Shown here: piece after piece, positions 16,752-25,271 of the stretch | Layout of the letters: every line of letters starts with the position of its first letter | How positions within the stretch are numbered: the stretch's first letter is position 1 | Origin: Pseudalgibacter ostreae | GTDB lineage: Bacteria; Bacteroidota; Bacteroidia; Flavobacteriales; Flavobacteriaceae | Assembly (NCBI RefSeq): GCF_042427585.1 | Contig: NZ_JBHMFC010000009.1 | Coordinates: forward strand, 86,359-150,358 | Reading direction: 5' to 3' | Length of the DNA stretch: 64,000 bases | Translations under genes and position numbers: made by a program | Notes under the pieces: generated by a model | What the model was told of the DNA's origin: nothing | What the model saw: the letters and a program-made list of their open reading frames with translations, nothing else | Databases searched by the model: none

Positions 16752-17675
16752 TTATTGATAATAACCCGCTTTTGGGATACTAATATCGTATTTTTTTCTT
16801 GATTTGTTAATTAAGTGCGGTTCACGCAACCAAGGGTTATGGATTTTCAAAATTTTGTAATTGATACCGAAATTTTGAGCAAATTTAGAAAAATCGGTTA
16901 CTGCTGTATCTAAACTAACGGTATAGGTAGGTACATCACTATAAAGGTCTTTTTCTCTAAAATTAAAGCCATAAGTATCCGGATTGCTTAGAATTTCCTT
17001 TAAAGCAACAATACGAAACATATAGCGCCCCGTTTCTTCTCCAAGTAACAAATCGTAATAATCTGTTACACGTTGCTCTTTTAAGCGTCTTGAAATACCA
17101 TAATTCCCAGCATTATAAGCAGCAGCTGCCAATGTCCATGACCCAAGTTCTCTTTTAGATTTTAATAAATACTTACATGCAACCTCTGTCGATTTTTCAA
17201 GATGGTAACGTTCATCAACGTTATCATTAACTTCTAAACCATTCTCCTTAGCGGTAGCAGGCATAATTTGCCAAACCCCTCTTGCTCCAGCAGGCGATAC
17301 CACATTTACCAAACCACTTTCAATAACAGCCAAGTATTTAAAATCATCTGGAACTCCATATTTTTTTAAAATAGGCTCTATAGTAGGGAAGTATTTTTTA
17401 GCGCGTTTAAACATTAACAAACCATTGGATTGCCAATATGTATTTACCAATAATTCTCTATCCATACGCTCGTAAACATCTGGGTCTTTTAAAGGTACTG
17501 GCTCACCCGCAAAATTTAAATCTTGGGGCACTTGCAAGGCATATACATTGTAGCCATTTATCAGTTTTTTTTCAAAATTCTCATCTGTGGGCGCATCTTG
17601 TAGCGCATAAATAAACAAGGCAGATAAACTTAATAATCCTACAAACACAAGCGTTCTTTCAATGGTCTTCATCAT
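16752..17675 (-). CDS. Membrane-anchored lytic murein transglycosylase (SLT domain, MltD-like)
   Basis: 307 residues. An N-terminal hydrophobic segment (about 9-25) serves as signal or anchor. The SLT catalytic domain spans about 100-225, with catalytic Glu119 in AVIESGL, GVWQIMPATA and AAAYNAGNYG. The C-terminal part (TYTVSLDTAVTDFSKFAQNF, ILKIHNPWLR) resembles a degenerate LysM-like or MltD C-terminal region. It should cleave the MurNAc-GlcNAc bond of peptidoglycan to give 1,6-anhydro ends. It starts 36 nt after the alpha/beta hydrolase gene and is probably cotranscribed with it. The cardiolipin synthase relic begins right at its 3' end. Confidence 0.9.
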   Translation of the reverse strand: MMKTIERTLVFVGLLSLSALFIYALQDAPTDENFEKKLINGYNVYALQVPQDLNFAGEPVPLKDPDVYERMDRELLVNTYWQSNGLLMFKRAKKYFPTIEPILKKYGVPDDFKYLAVIESGLVNVVSPAGARGVWQIMPATAKENGLEVNDNVDERYHLEKSTEVACKYLLKSKRELGSWTLAAAAYNAGNYGISRRLKEQRVTDYYDLLLGEETGRYMFRIVALKEILSNPDTYGFNFREKDLYSDVPTYTVSLDTAVTDFSKFAQNFGINYKILKIHNPWLREPHLINKSRKKYDISIPKAGYYQ

Positions 17676-17710
17676 TCAATTTTTTTTTTAATAAAGGTAT
17701 ACTATTTTGT

Positions 17711-18376
17711 TTAGTTTTCTAAAATAATACGAGGTAAATTGGCATTGAACCATTTGTATTTACTGATAATCATAATGTGCGTTGCATTTTTTAAGGTGAT
17801 GCAATTTGAAATATGTTTTATAGGAAACACAAAATCGTTTTCGCCATGAATATGGATGATATTGGGAATCACATTTTCCTGTTCCCAACACACCACTTTT
17901 TCAATAGCCCAATTCAAATATTTAGCATCTGGAACCGATAAATATTTTTGGTATAAATCTAATCGTTTCATAACATTTTTTCCAAAAGCATATTTAGCCA
18001 AAGTGTCCATATTGTTTACTAACTGGGTGGGCAGCAATTTATATGCTTTTGTTATTTTAGCAAGCCTCATTCTTTTAGGTAACTCGTGCATGGTTTTAAC
18101 ACTAGAAATAATTATCAGATTTCGCACTTTAATCTGTTTGCTCATTTCCTGTACTACAATGCCACCAAAAGAAACCCCTACCAACACCACATTATTATGC
18201 GTTACATGGCTTAGCATTCGTGAAGCATATGCTTCGATAGTCTCATTGCTATTGGGGATTAACCACTCCAATAAATGAATTTGGAATTGGTCTTTAGGCA
18301 ATTTGATGTGTTCAAATATCCTTGGACTTGCGGCCATTCCGGGCATGAAATAAACATGTATTAACGGCTGAATCAT
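17711..18376 (-). CDS. Alpha/beta hydrolase
   Basis: 221 residues. Features of the fold: early GMAASPRIFEH segment; nucleophile elbow GVSFGG (Ser about residue 69); acid Asp in HGENDFVFP; catalytic His in NATHIMII. It lacks a signal peptide, so it is probably cytoplasmic. Substrate unknown; small esterases or lipases of this type are widespread. It is the first gene of a likely two-gene unit with the lytic transglycosylase. Confidence 0.8.
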   Translation of the reverse strand: MIQPLIHVYFMPGMAASPRIFEHIKLPKDQFQIHLLEWLIPNSNETIEAYASRMLSHVTHNNVVLVGVSFGGIVVQEMSKQIKVRNLIIISSVKTMHELPKRMRLAKITKAYKLLPTQLVNNMDTLAKYAFGKNVMKRLDLYQKYLSVPDAKYLNWAIEKVVCWEQENVIPNIIHIHGENDFVFPIKHISNCITLKNATHIMIISKYKWFNANLPRIILEN

Positions 18377-18491
18377 AAGGTATTATGCTTCTATTAACTT
18401 TATTATAACAATTTTTTTTCGTACTTTTGCACAAAGTTATAGAATAGTGCTCACTATTTTAAAGGTTCCTTAAAAAATAAAACAAAATGCC

Positions 18492-18788
18492 ATGTTTGAA
18501 GCTGCTGAATTAATAGACAATGATTTTTTACGTCAATTTGAGATTAAAATAGACGAACATTTAGCTAAAATTGAGTACTCGTTACAGGAGCGAAAGATAT
18601 TTTTAACAAAACTTATCATTCCAGAGGAAATTAATAATGAAGCGTTTAGTAAAGAGTTTTTAACGCTTGTTTTCGAACAAATTGAAGAGCGTAATTTAAG
18701 TGTTATGCCTACATGCCCTGTAATAGCTAAATTTGTAAGAAGCAACAGAAAGTATAAACGCATGCTTCCTGTTGGGGTAAGAATATGA
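18492..18788 (+). CDS. Small GNAT-like acetyltransferase (COG2388 / Gtn10-type)
   Basis: 98 residues. The pattern (FEIKIDEHLAKIEYSL, FLTKLIIPEE, then a helix, then MPTCPVIAKFVRSNRKYKR) matches the short COG2388 group, where a compact GNAT fold ends in a CP.....R..Y motif. The normal acetyl-CoA pyrophosphate loop (RGxGxG/A) is replaced by INNEAFSKEF here, so acetyl-CoA binding may be weakened or lost. A TACTTTTG box lies at 18422-18429. The substrate is unknown. Confidence 0.65.
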   Translation: MFEAAELIDNDFLRQFEIKIDEHLAKIEYSLQERKIFLTKLIIPEEINNEAFSKEFLTLVFEQIEERNLSVMPTCPVIAKFVRSNRKYKRMLPVGVRI

Positions 18789-18841
18789 TTTCCTATAACC
18801 CTCGCTTGCTTTAGGCATCTCCCTTAAGATATAAAATAAAA

Positions 18842-18876
18842 AAAACTGAAGTTTCACGCTTCAGTTTTTTTTTGGT
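18842..18876. terminator. Bidirectional terminator between the GNAT-like gene and mtaB
   Basis: AAAACTGAAG (18842-18851) and CTTCAGTTTT (18859-18868) form a perfect 10-bp stem with a 7-nt loop, with A and T runs on the flanks. Confidence 0.85.
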
Positions 18877-20202
18877 TTATGTTGCAAATTCCTTTACAAA
18901 TTCAAATCTCACCAAGCCATCGGCATCAATTTCTGTCAACACAACTGGATGTAAGGTGTTTACATATTCTGGATTCCACGGCGTTTTTACTTTTACATAG
19001 TTTTCCGTAAACCCATGTATAAAACCTTCTTTATTCTCACTTTCAAACAAAACCGTTCTAGTGGTGCCCAACTGGCTTTCATAAAAAGCACGACGCTTTT
19101 TTACGGATAGCCCACGGAGCATCTTACTTCGCTTACTCCGTATGTTTCCAGGCACAACGCCCTCCATTTCAACAGCCTCGGTATTATCTCGTTCCGAATA
19201 GGTAAACACGTGTAAATATGAAATATCCAACGCATTTACAAAGTTATAGGTTTCTAAAAAATGGGCATCCGTCTCCCCAGGGAACCCAACAATCACGTCT
19301 ACGCCAATACAGGCATGTGGCATTACGTCTTTTATTTTGGCCACTCTATCGGCATACAGCTCCCGCATGTAACGCCGTTTCATCTTTTTAAGAATCTCAT
19401 TATTGCCACTCTGCAAAGGAATATGGAAGTGCGGCACAAAAGCTCTAGATTTTGACACCAAATCGATGGTTTCATTTTTTAATAAATTAGGCTCAATGGA
19501 AGAAATCCGAAGCCTTTCAATACCTTCCACTTTATCCAATTCCCTTACTAAATCTAAAAACGTATGTTCATGTTTTTTATTTCCAAATTCCCCTTTACCA
19601 TAATCGCCTATATTAACTCCCGTTAATACAATCTCTTTTATGTTTTGCGAAGAGATTTCCCTAGCATTCGCTATTACACTTTCCATAGTATCACTTCTAG
19701 AAATACCACGAGCCAAAGGTATCGTGCAGTAAGTACACTTATAATCGCAACCATCTTGCACCTTTAAAAATGCACGCGTTCTATCACCTATCGAGTAACT
19801 GCCCACATAAAAATCGGCTTCTTCAATTTCACAGGAATGCACTTCTCCAAAATCATTCTTCGAAAGATCATTTAAATAATCAGTAATCTTAAATTTCTCT
19901 GTTGCACCAAGCACCAAATCCACGCCATTAACATCCGCCAGTTCTTGGGGCTTTAGCTGAGCATAGCAGCCTACAGCAGCAACAAACGCTTTCGGGTTTG
20001 CTTTTTGCGCCTGTTTTACAATGCTTTTAAAACGTTTATCAGCATTTTCGGTTACAGAACATGTATTGATAACGTAGATGTCTGCATTTTCAGAAAAATC
20101 CACCCGATCAAAACCTTCATCTGTAAAGTTCCTGGCAATGGTCGAGGTTTCTGAAAAATTTAATTTGCAGCCTAAGGTATAAAATGCGACTTTTTTATTC
20201 AT
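18877..20202 (-). CDS. mtaB: tRNA ms2t6A37 methylthiotransferase MtaB
   Basis: About 441 residues. N-terminal UPF0004 domain with three cluster cysteines (TLGCKLN, NTCSVTE, VGCYAQ). Radical-SAM CxxxCxxC motif in DGCDYKCTYCTIP, with the MtaB-type IPLARGISRS. C-terminal TRAM domain. The enzyme adds a methylthio group to t6A at position 37 of ANN-decoding tRNAs, using two 4Fe-4S clusters. The frame extends to 20220, but homologs begin at the M-N-K-K-V-A-F-Y segment, so I take 20202. A matching promoter lies at 20283-20313. Confidence 0.93.
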   Translation of the reverse strand: MNKKVAFYTLGCKLNFSETSTIARNFTDEGFDRVDFSENADIYVINTCSVTENADKRFKSIVKQAQKANPKAFVAAVGCYAQLKPQELADVNGVDLVLGATEKFKITDYLNDLSKNDFGEVHSCEIEEADFYVGSYSIGDRTRAFLKVQDGCDYKCTYCTIPLARGISRSDTMESVIANAREISSQNIKEIVLTGVNIGDYGKGEFGNKKHEHTFLDLVRELDKVEGIERLRISSIEPNLLKNETIDLVSKSRAFVPHFHIPLQSGNNEILKKMKRRYMRELYADRVAKIKDVMPHACIGVDVIVGFPGETDAHFLETYNFVNALDISYLHVFTYSERDNTEAVEMEGVVPGNIRSKRSKMLRGLSVKKRRAFYESQLGTTRTVLFESENKEGFIHGFTENYVKVKTPWNPEYVNTLHPVVLTEIDADGLVRFEFVKEFAT

Positions 20203-20282
20203 TTTTATTTTCATTTCCATGCCATCCGAAATCTCTTTATATTTACATTCTAAAAATTCCCGTTTTACAGGAATTAAGTCTG

Positions 20283-20313
20283 CAAATTTACAACTAATAA
20301 CTTATATGATAAA
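20283..20313 (-). promoter_or_regulatory. Probable mtaB promoter
   Basis: On the minus strand: TTTA (20310-20313), 19-nt spacer, TAAATTTG (20283-20290). The -7 box is perfect, the -33 has one mismatch. It overlaps the start of the divergent SBP gene. Confidence 0.5.
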
Positions 20314-21934
20314 ACCGTTTTCAGCCCAAATAATTAGTTATTTATCAATTGGTTGTATAGCTTTATTATTTTTTTCTTGTAGAAATAAGGTAAATTCGGA
20401 TAAGAGCCATTTGGTTTTTCGATATAATGAGCACAAAAATATTGGATCGTTAGACCCTGCTTTTTCAAAAGATTTGGCCGATATATGGGCCACCAACCAA
20501 TTATTCAATGGATTGGTTCAAATGGATGAAAACCTTAACGTACAGCCTTCTATTGCTAAAAGCTGGAAGGTTTCTGAAGACGGACTCACCTATTCTTTTT
20601 CACTTAGGCAGGACGTTTTTTTCCACAAGCACAAAGTGTTTGGTAAAGAAGCTACCAGAACAGTAAAAGCTTCCGATTTTGTATATAGTTTAAATCGGTT
20701 GCTTGACAAGCAAATAGCGTCTCCAGGAAGCTGGGTTTTAAGTAAGGTCGCTAATTTCCATGCCGTAAACGACACGCTCTTTCAAATTCAATTAAAACAA
20801 GCCTTTCCAGCATTTTTAGGATTACTCACAATGAAGTATTGCTCGGTGGTTCCTAAAGAAGTTGTTACGCATTATGGGGCTGATTTCAGGTCTAATCCCA
20901 TTGGTACAGGACCTTTCAAATTTAAACGATGGGAAGAAAACATCAAATTGGTGTTTAGAAAAAACAAGCGCTATTTTGAACAGGATTTAAAAGGCCGGCC
21001 CTTACCATATTTGGAAGCCATAGCCATAACTTTTTTACCCGATAAACAAAGTGAGTTTTTACAGTTTTCTCAAGGGAATATCGATTTTGTTTCGGGATTG
21101 GATGCCTCTTACAAGGATGAGATTTTAACGGCAAATGGCAAGTTAAGACCTCAATATGCCAAAACTAAAAATATGATTCGAGGTCCCTATCTAAATACCG
21201 AATATTTGGCTTTTTATATGGATTCTAAAGTTCCTGAAATACAATCAGAATTATTGAGGAAAGCCGTAAACTATGGTTTTGACAGAAAAAAAATGATGGT
21301 TTATTTACGAAATGGTGTGGGCATACCGGCAGAGGGAGGTTTTATACCGAAAGGACTGCCTGGGTTTAACAAAGCTATTGGCTTCACTTATCGGCCCGAA
21401 AAAGCAAAACAATTAGTGGCCCAATTTAAAAAAGAGACCGGAAACCAGACCCCTACAATACACCTTACTACCACTAGTAATTATTTGAGTTTTTGTGAAT
21501 TTATACAACGGGAACTCCAAAAAACAGGATTAGCAGTTAATATAGACGTCATACCCCCAGCCACCTTAAAAGACGCAAAAGCTAATGGAAAATTAGATAT
21601 GTTTCGAGCCAGTTGGATAGCCGACTACCCCGATGCAGAAAACTACCTGTCTTTATATTACAGTAAAAATTTCGCTCCCAATGGCCCAAACTACTCCCAT
21701 TTTAAGAACAAACAGTTTGACACCTGGTACGAACACGCATTTACAGAAACCGATTTAAAAAAAAGGGCCTTGCTATACTCTCAAATGGATAGTCTAATCA
21801 TGCAGCAAACCCCTATTGCACCACTTTTTTATGACGAAGTGGTTCGCTTTACAGGGAAAAACGTAAGTGGATTAGGTATTAATCCTGTTAATTTATTAGA
21901 TTTGAAATGGGTTAAAAAAGAAAGGACATATTAG
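20306..21934 (+). CDS. Peptide/nickel-type ABC transporter substrate-binding lipoprotein (SBP family 5)
   Basis: About 542 residues from the ATG at 20306, which opens a lipoprotein signal (hydrophobic stretch, lipobox LFFSC). The longer frame from 20219 would put 29 hydrophilic residues before it. The body has the SBP_bac_5 pattern: LDPAFSKDLADIWATNQLFNGLV, SWKVSEDGLTYSFSLRQDVFF, SDFVYSLNRLL, NPIGTGPFKF, and WIADYPDAENYLSLYY near the C-terminus. It would bind oligopeptides or similar ligands in the periplasm. No permease or ATPase genes are adjacent, so its partners are elsewhere. Confidence 0.88.
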   Translation: MIKPFSAQIISYLSIGCIALLFFSCRNKVNSDKSHLVFRYNEHKNIGSLDPAFSKDLADIWATNQLFNGLVQMDENLNVQPSIAKSWKVSEDGLTYSFSLRQDVFFHKHKVFGKEATRTVKASDFVYSLNRLLDKQIASPGSWVLSKVANFHAVNDTLFQIQLKQAFPAFLGLLTMKYCSVVPKEVVTHYGADFRSNPIGTGPFKFKRWEENIKLVFRKNKRYFEQDLKGRPLPYLEAIAITFLPDKQSEFLQFSQGNIDFVSGLDASYKDEILTANGKLRPQYAKTKNMIRGPYLNTEYLAFYMDSKVPEIQSELLRKAVNYGFDRKKMMVYLRNGVGIPAEGGFIPKGLPGFNKAIGFTYRPEKAKQLVAQFKKETGNQTPTIHLTTTSNYLSFCEFIQRELQKTGLAVNIDVIPPATLKDAKANGKLDMFRASWIADYPDAENYLSLYYSKNFAPNGPNYSHFKNKQFDTWYEHAFTETDLKKRALLYSQMDSLIMQQTPIAPLFYDEVVRFTGKNVSGLGINPVNLLDLKWVKKERTY

Positions 21935-21953
21935 TGTACAGCTTTAAACCCTA

Positions 21954-22655
21954 TTAAGAATAAAAATCCATACGTTTTATCTTTTTCTCCTTTACAAGGC
22001 CAATGGTTATAAGATACATGGCTACGCTATAAAAGATCATGATCAAAGGGTCCTGAAGTGGCAAATCTGTCTTAAATATTTTTATAACCATCATGCTTTC
22101 CGAAAACAAATACAAAATAACACCAACAAGCACATAGACATAACTACATTTATCTACCAAGCTGCTTCTTATAAATGCAAATTGAAAAAGCAATAGTGAT
22201 AAAAAAAAGCTAAGTAAGGCGGGTATAAAAAAACCTCCTAAACTATCATACAGAAAGCATACCATCCAAACCGTATATATAAAAATAATTATAGAAAAAG
22301 GAATTAGTTTAGAAACCTCAAAATCGGATTTATGAGAGAATTTCAGACTTAAAAATAATTTAGCGAGCGAAAAAAAAAGGAGGCTTGCTCCAAAATAAAA
22401 CATGTTGGTGTCATTTATAATGAGTATCGTTCCTATTAAAAAACTCAATAAGCCCCAAAAAACAAATTTCTTCTTTTCTTTATCAATCTCTGTATTATTT
22501 AGATAATAGTAAATGAACAGGGACAACACTATAGGAGGCTTGGATATAAATCTATAAGGAAATTCAGGACACTTTAGCTTCACTAAAATATCTATAGTAA
22601 GTATTACAAAAAAAAGTAAAGTAAACTTTTTTTCATTCTTTAAAACATGTAACAT
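21954..22655 (-). CDS. YhhN-family membrane protein (lysoplasmalogenase-like)
   Basis: 233 residues, about eight hydrophobic segments. The family pattern is seen: SKPPIVLSL near residue 38 (family: KP...P), a central glycine-containing helix with IINDTNMFYFGASLLFFSLAK, and LYLFSESMMVIKIF near residue 190 (family: FxxSDxxLxxxxF, here Glu replaces Asp). YhhN/TMEM86 proteins hydrolyse the vinyl-ether bond of lysoplasmalogens in animals; the bacterial role is less clear. Some conserved acidic residues (GD in the second motif) are replaced by GT, so activity is uncertain. Confidence 0.7.
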   Translation of the reverse strand: MLHVLKNEKKFTLLFFVILTIDILVKLKCPEFPYRFISKPPIVLSLFIYYYLNNTEIDKEKKKFVFWGLLSFLIGTILIINDTNMFYFGASLLFFSLAKLFLSLKFSHKSDFEVSKLIPFSIIIFIYTVWMVCFLYDSLGGFFIPALLSFFLSLLLFQFAFIRSSLVDKCSYVYVLVGVILYLFSESMMVIKIFKTDLPLQDPLIMIFYSVAMYLITIGLVKEKKIKRMDFYS

Positions 22656-22733
22656 TTTAATCGTTTTGGGGCAATAATATAATTGTAGGTTGCCGCAAAA
22701 GTAAAGAAAAGATTCACGAATCTTAAATTATTC

Positions 22734-22847
22734 TTATATGAAGTCTTTTAAGAAAAACTCTTTTTTTAAAAGACTCCCTTTACCTCTATAACGTATAAAT
22801 ATTAAGTGTCCTTTCTTATCTCTATAGAAAGCGTATTTTGCTTTCAT
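22734..22847 (-). CDS. Possible small basic protein (37 residues)
   Basis: From the ATG at 22847 the frame encodes a 37-residue, lysine- and aromatic-rich protein starting MKAKYAFYRDKKGH. A strong AAGGAG sits 5 nt upstream of the ATG, rare in this phylum. The same frame is open to 22979, but that longer form would cross the terminator at 22891-22916, so only the short form is plausible. No family is recognised. It may be spurious. Confidence 0.3.
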   Translation of the reverse strand: MKAKYAFYRDKKGHLIFIRYRGKGSLLKKEFFLKDFI

Positions 22848-22890
22848 ATTCTCCTTATAGATATCCAAGTGTTTAAAATATGGAAGACAT

Positions 22891-22916
22891 AAAAAAACCT
22901 CCAAAAGAGGAGGCTT
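22891..22916 (-). terminator. Terminator of the alternative glmU gene
   Basis: On the minus strand, GCCTCC and GGAGGT (plus-strand CCTCC 22898-22902 and GGAGG 22909-22913) pair around a 6-nt loop and are followed by T7. Confidence 0.75.
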
Positions 22917-22994
22917 GTACAACATTATAATCAGATATCGTAAAAATAGCAGAAGGACTGATAACATAAAAAGCCCCACAGTCTAGACTAATTT

Positions 22995-24167
22995 TTATCG
23001 TCTAAATTTTTTAGTCTCTTCAAAGACGTGTCCCAATATAGCCTCGTCTTGTGGACTAAGTTCTTCATTATGTCTAGCCATAACAGCTCTTGCTACATCA
23101 ATAGCTTTTTGTAATAAATAAGTTGAAAAACCGCTACTGCCGCCCCAACTAAAACTAGGAACAAAGTTTCTGGGATATCCACTTCCATAAATATTAGCGC
23201 TTACCCCTACTACTGTCCCCGTATTAAACATGGTATTGATACCACATTTACTGTGATCGCCCATCATCAACCCACAGAATTGCAAGCCTGTTCTTGCAAA
23301 ACCTTCCGTATTATAATTCCACAAGCGAACCTCGGCATAATTGTTTTTTAAATTTGAACTGTTGGTATCTGCTCCTAAATTGCACCATTCACCTAAAACA
23401 GAATTACCTAAATAGCCATCATGACTTTTATTAGAGTTCTCAAAAATAACAGTATTATTAATTTCACCTCCAACTTTAGAGTAGGGTCCGATTGTAGTAG
23501 CGCCATACACCTTGGTGCCTAATCTTATAAGAGAGTTTTCACATAGCGCTAGAGGCCCTCTTACGAGAGTTCCCTCCATGATTTCTGAATTTTTGCCTAT
23601 GTAAATAGGACCTTCAGACGCATTTAAAGTTACAAACTCTAATTTAGCACCTGGTTCAATGAATATGTTCTCGGGTGCAATTACGTTGTTACTTGCAGGA
23701 ATAGGTTCCGATATTCTCCCTTTCGTAATCAAATTAAAATCGGTTTGAATTACTTTTGCATTTTTAGAAAAGATATCCCAAGTGTTTTCTATTTTTAGAA
23801 TATCATTCTTGAACTCGATAATCTCATAAGCATCAAAATCGATAGCATCCTGTGTGTCTTTAGAAAAAAAAGCAATCACCTCATCTGCTTGGAAAACAGC
23901 TTGGTTTTCTTTTAACCCCATAATCAACTCTGCCAATTCCAGATTAGGGATACAGGAAGCGTTTATCATAATGTTCTCCTCCATCTCCACCATAGGGTAC
24001 TTATCAGACAAATAGTCTTCCGTTACGGTCGTGGTTGTAGATTCTAAAAAAGTCTCCCATTTTTCGCGAATCGTAAGAATACCAATCCTTATATCGGCAA
24101 CAGGCCTAGTAAAGGTAAATGGTAACAGGTTATCACGGTAAGGGCCATCAAACAAGATATAATTCAT
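22995..24167 (-). CDS. Bacteroidota alternative GlmU-like nucleotidyltransferase/acyltransferase
   Basis: 390 residues. The N-terminal half starts MNYILFDGPYRDNLLPFTFT and lacks the classical LAAGxGTRM loop; the C-terminal half is a left-handed beta-helix of hexapeptide repeats (IYIGKNSEIMEGTLVRGP, TTIGPYSKVGGEI, NTMFNTGTVVGVSANIYG). I recognise the Bacteroidota 'alternative GlmU' family, proposed to supply UDP-GlcNAc for peptidoglycan and LPS by GlcN-1-P acetylation and uridylylation. The replaced nucleotide-binding loop makes the uridylyltransferase step worth testing. It lies downstream of rpmE2 on the same strand, separated by a terminator. Confidence 0.85.
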   Translation of the reverse strand: MNYILFDGPYRDNLLPFTFTRPVADIRIGILTIREKWETFLESTTTTVTEDYLSDKYPMVEMEENIMINASCIPNLELAELIMGLKENQAVFQADEVIAFFSKDTQDAIDFDAYEIIEFKNDILKIENTWDIFSKNAKVIQTDFNLITKGRISEPIPASNNVIAPENIFIEPGAKLEFVTLNASEGPIYIGKNSEIMEGTLVRGPLALCENSLIRLGTKVYGATTIGPYSKVGGEINNTVIFENSNKSHDGYLGNSVLGEWCNLGADTNSSNLKNNYAEVRLWNYNTEGFARTGLQFCGLMMGDHSKCGINTMFNTGTVVGVSANIYGSGYPRNFVPSFSWGGSSGFSTYLLQKAIDVARAVMARHNEELSPQDEAILGHVFEETKKFRR

Positions 24168-24241
24168 AAAAAAATTTAAAGTTGCTCTCTAGATTAGAAC
24201 TTTTTGTTTATCAATTCAAAAGTAAAAATGAACAGAAAATC

Positions 24242-24272
24242 AAAAAAGCCTTCAAGATTATCTTGAAGGCTT
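24242..24272 (-). terminator. Terminator of rpmE2
   Basis: Perfect 12-bp stem AAGCCTTCAAGA (24246-24257), loop TTA, TCTTGAAGGCTT (24261-24272); on the minus strand a T run follows. It lies between rpmE2 and alt-glmU, which may be read through or expressed separately. Confidence 0.85.
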
Positions 24273-24295
24273 CAAATATATATTATTTACTAAAG

Positions 24296-24547
24296 TTATT
24301 TTTTAAATTTAGCATATTTGTTTTTAAACTTATCAATACGACCAGCTGTATCAATCAATTTAGATTTTCCAGTATAAAATGGATGAGATGTTCGTGAAAT
24401 CTCCATTTTAACCACTGGATACTCTACACCATCAACTTCAATAGTCTCACTGGTTTTTGCAGTAGATTTTGTTAAAAAAACATCTTCGTTAGACATATCT
24501 TTAAATGCTACTAACCTATAATTTTCTGGGTGGATACCTTTTTTCAT
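24296..24547 (-). CDS. rpmE2: 50S ribosomal protein L31, type B (zinc-free)
   Basis: 83 residues beginning MKKGIHPENYRLVAFKDMSN, with the L31 signature SRTSHPFYTGKSKLIDTAGR(I/V)DKF. The cysteines of the zinc-binding L31 form are absent, so this is the C-minus type B protein. In other bacteria that form is favoured under zinc limitation; in Bacteroidota it is often the only copy. It has a good promoter at 24585-24614. Confidence 0.96.
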   Translation of the reverse strand: MKKGIHPENYRLVAFKDMSNEDVFLTKSTAKTSETIEVDGVEYPVVKMEISRTSHPFYTGKSKLIDTAGRIDKFKNKYAKFKK

Positions 24548-24584
24548 CGCGTAATGCTTTTTATTCTTTTCAATTTTCGAAGTG

Positions 24585-24614
24585 CAAATTTAAGTAATTT
24601 TTGTAATAAGGCAA
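24585..24614 (-). promoter_or_regulatory. rpmE2 promoter
   Basis: On the minus strand: TTG (24612-24614), 19-nt spacer, TAAATTTG (24585-24592), about 38 nt before the ATG. Close match to the Bacteroidota consensus. No Zur-like palindrome is obvious near it. Confidence 0.7.
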
Positions 24615-24704
24615 TACTTTTTGTTTTTTATTTTACTTTTAATACTCTGTTTTACTAATTTTGCTTATTAATCAAGTATTCTATACTAATAAATACCGAT
24701 AATT

Positions 24705-25220
24705 ATGCCTTCACAATCGCTTTCCCCAGGAAAATTCGCCACCAATTACGGACTCATTTTAGGGGCTGTCATGATGTTAATTACCATAATTACATATGCC
24801 ACAGGCATGGCTATTGAGGCTGTACAATGGCCCAATTATATATACTACATCATCTTCCCTATTGTAATCCTCTATGTTATAAGCGCTTACAAAAAACAGA
24901 ACGCAGGGCTCCTTACCTTGTCCGAGGCTTTAAAAATAGGCGTTACCATAGCGGTTATCAGTGCCCTTGTAAATGTTGTTTATGGTTTGATATTCCATTA
25001 TATCATCGATCCTCAATTTGCATCGCAACTAACGGAAAGAATCGGTGAAAAGATGTTAGAAAATCAAAGTATAAGTCCTGAAATGGTTGAAAAACAAATG
25101 GAAATGATGAAAAAATTTCAAAATCCATTAATTGGTTCGGCGATTTGGGTAGCCTTAAGCGCTATTTTCGGACTCCTATATTCTTTAGTAGGGGGGGTAA
25201 TAATGAAAAAAGAAGACTAG
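24705..25220 (+). CDS. DUF4199 domain membrane protein
   Basis: 171 residues with four hydrophobic segments (about 12-30, 42-58, 78-100, 145-165) and a charged loop rich in Met and Glu between the third and fourth (MLENQSISPEMVEKQMEMMKKFQ). This is the DUF4199 pattern, a Bacteroidota family of unknown function. It is 51 nt upstream of the GT2 gene, and the pair is commonly found together as I recall; this suggests a role in membrane or glycolipid biology, unproved. TAATTTTG lies upstream as a possible -7 box. Confidence 0.8.
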   Translation: MPSQSLSPGKFATNYGLILGAVMMLITIITYATGMAIEAVQWPNYIYYIIFPIVILYVISAYKKQNAGLLTLSEALKIGVTIAVISALVNVVYGLIFHYIIDPQFASQLTERIGEKMLENQSISPEMVEKQMEMMKKFQNPLIGSAIWVALSAIFGLLYSLVGGVIMKKED

Positions 25221-25271
25221 TCAGGCTTAAAAAAATTCTGTATTTTTGAAAAGAATTTACAAGTAAGATAC

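Noticed and set aside
22734..22979. 81-codon form of the small minus-strand frame
   Set aside because: It would be translated through the terminator of alt-glmU; only the 37-codon form is kept, at low confidence.
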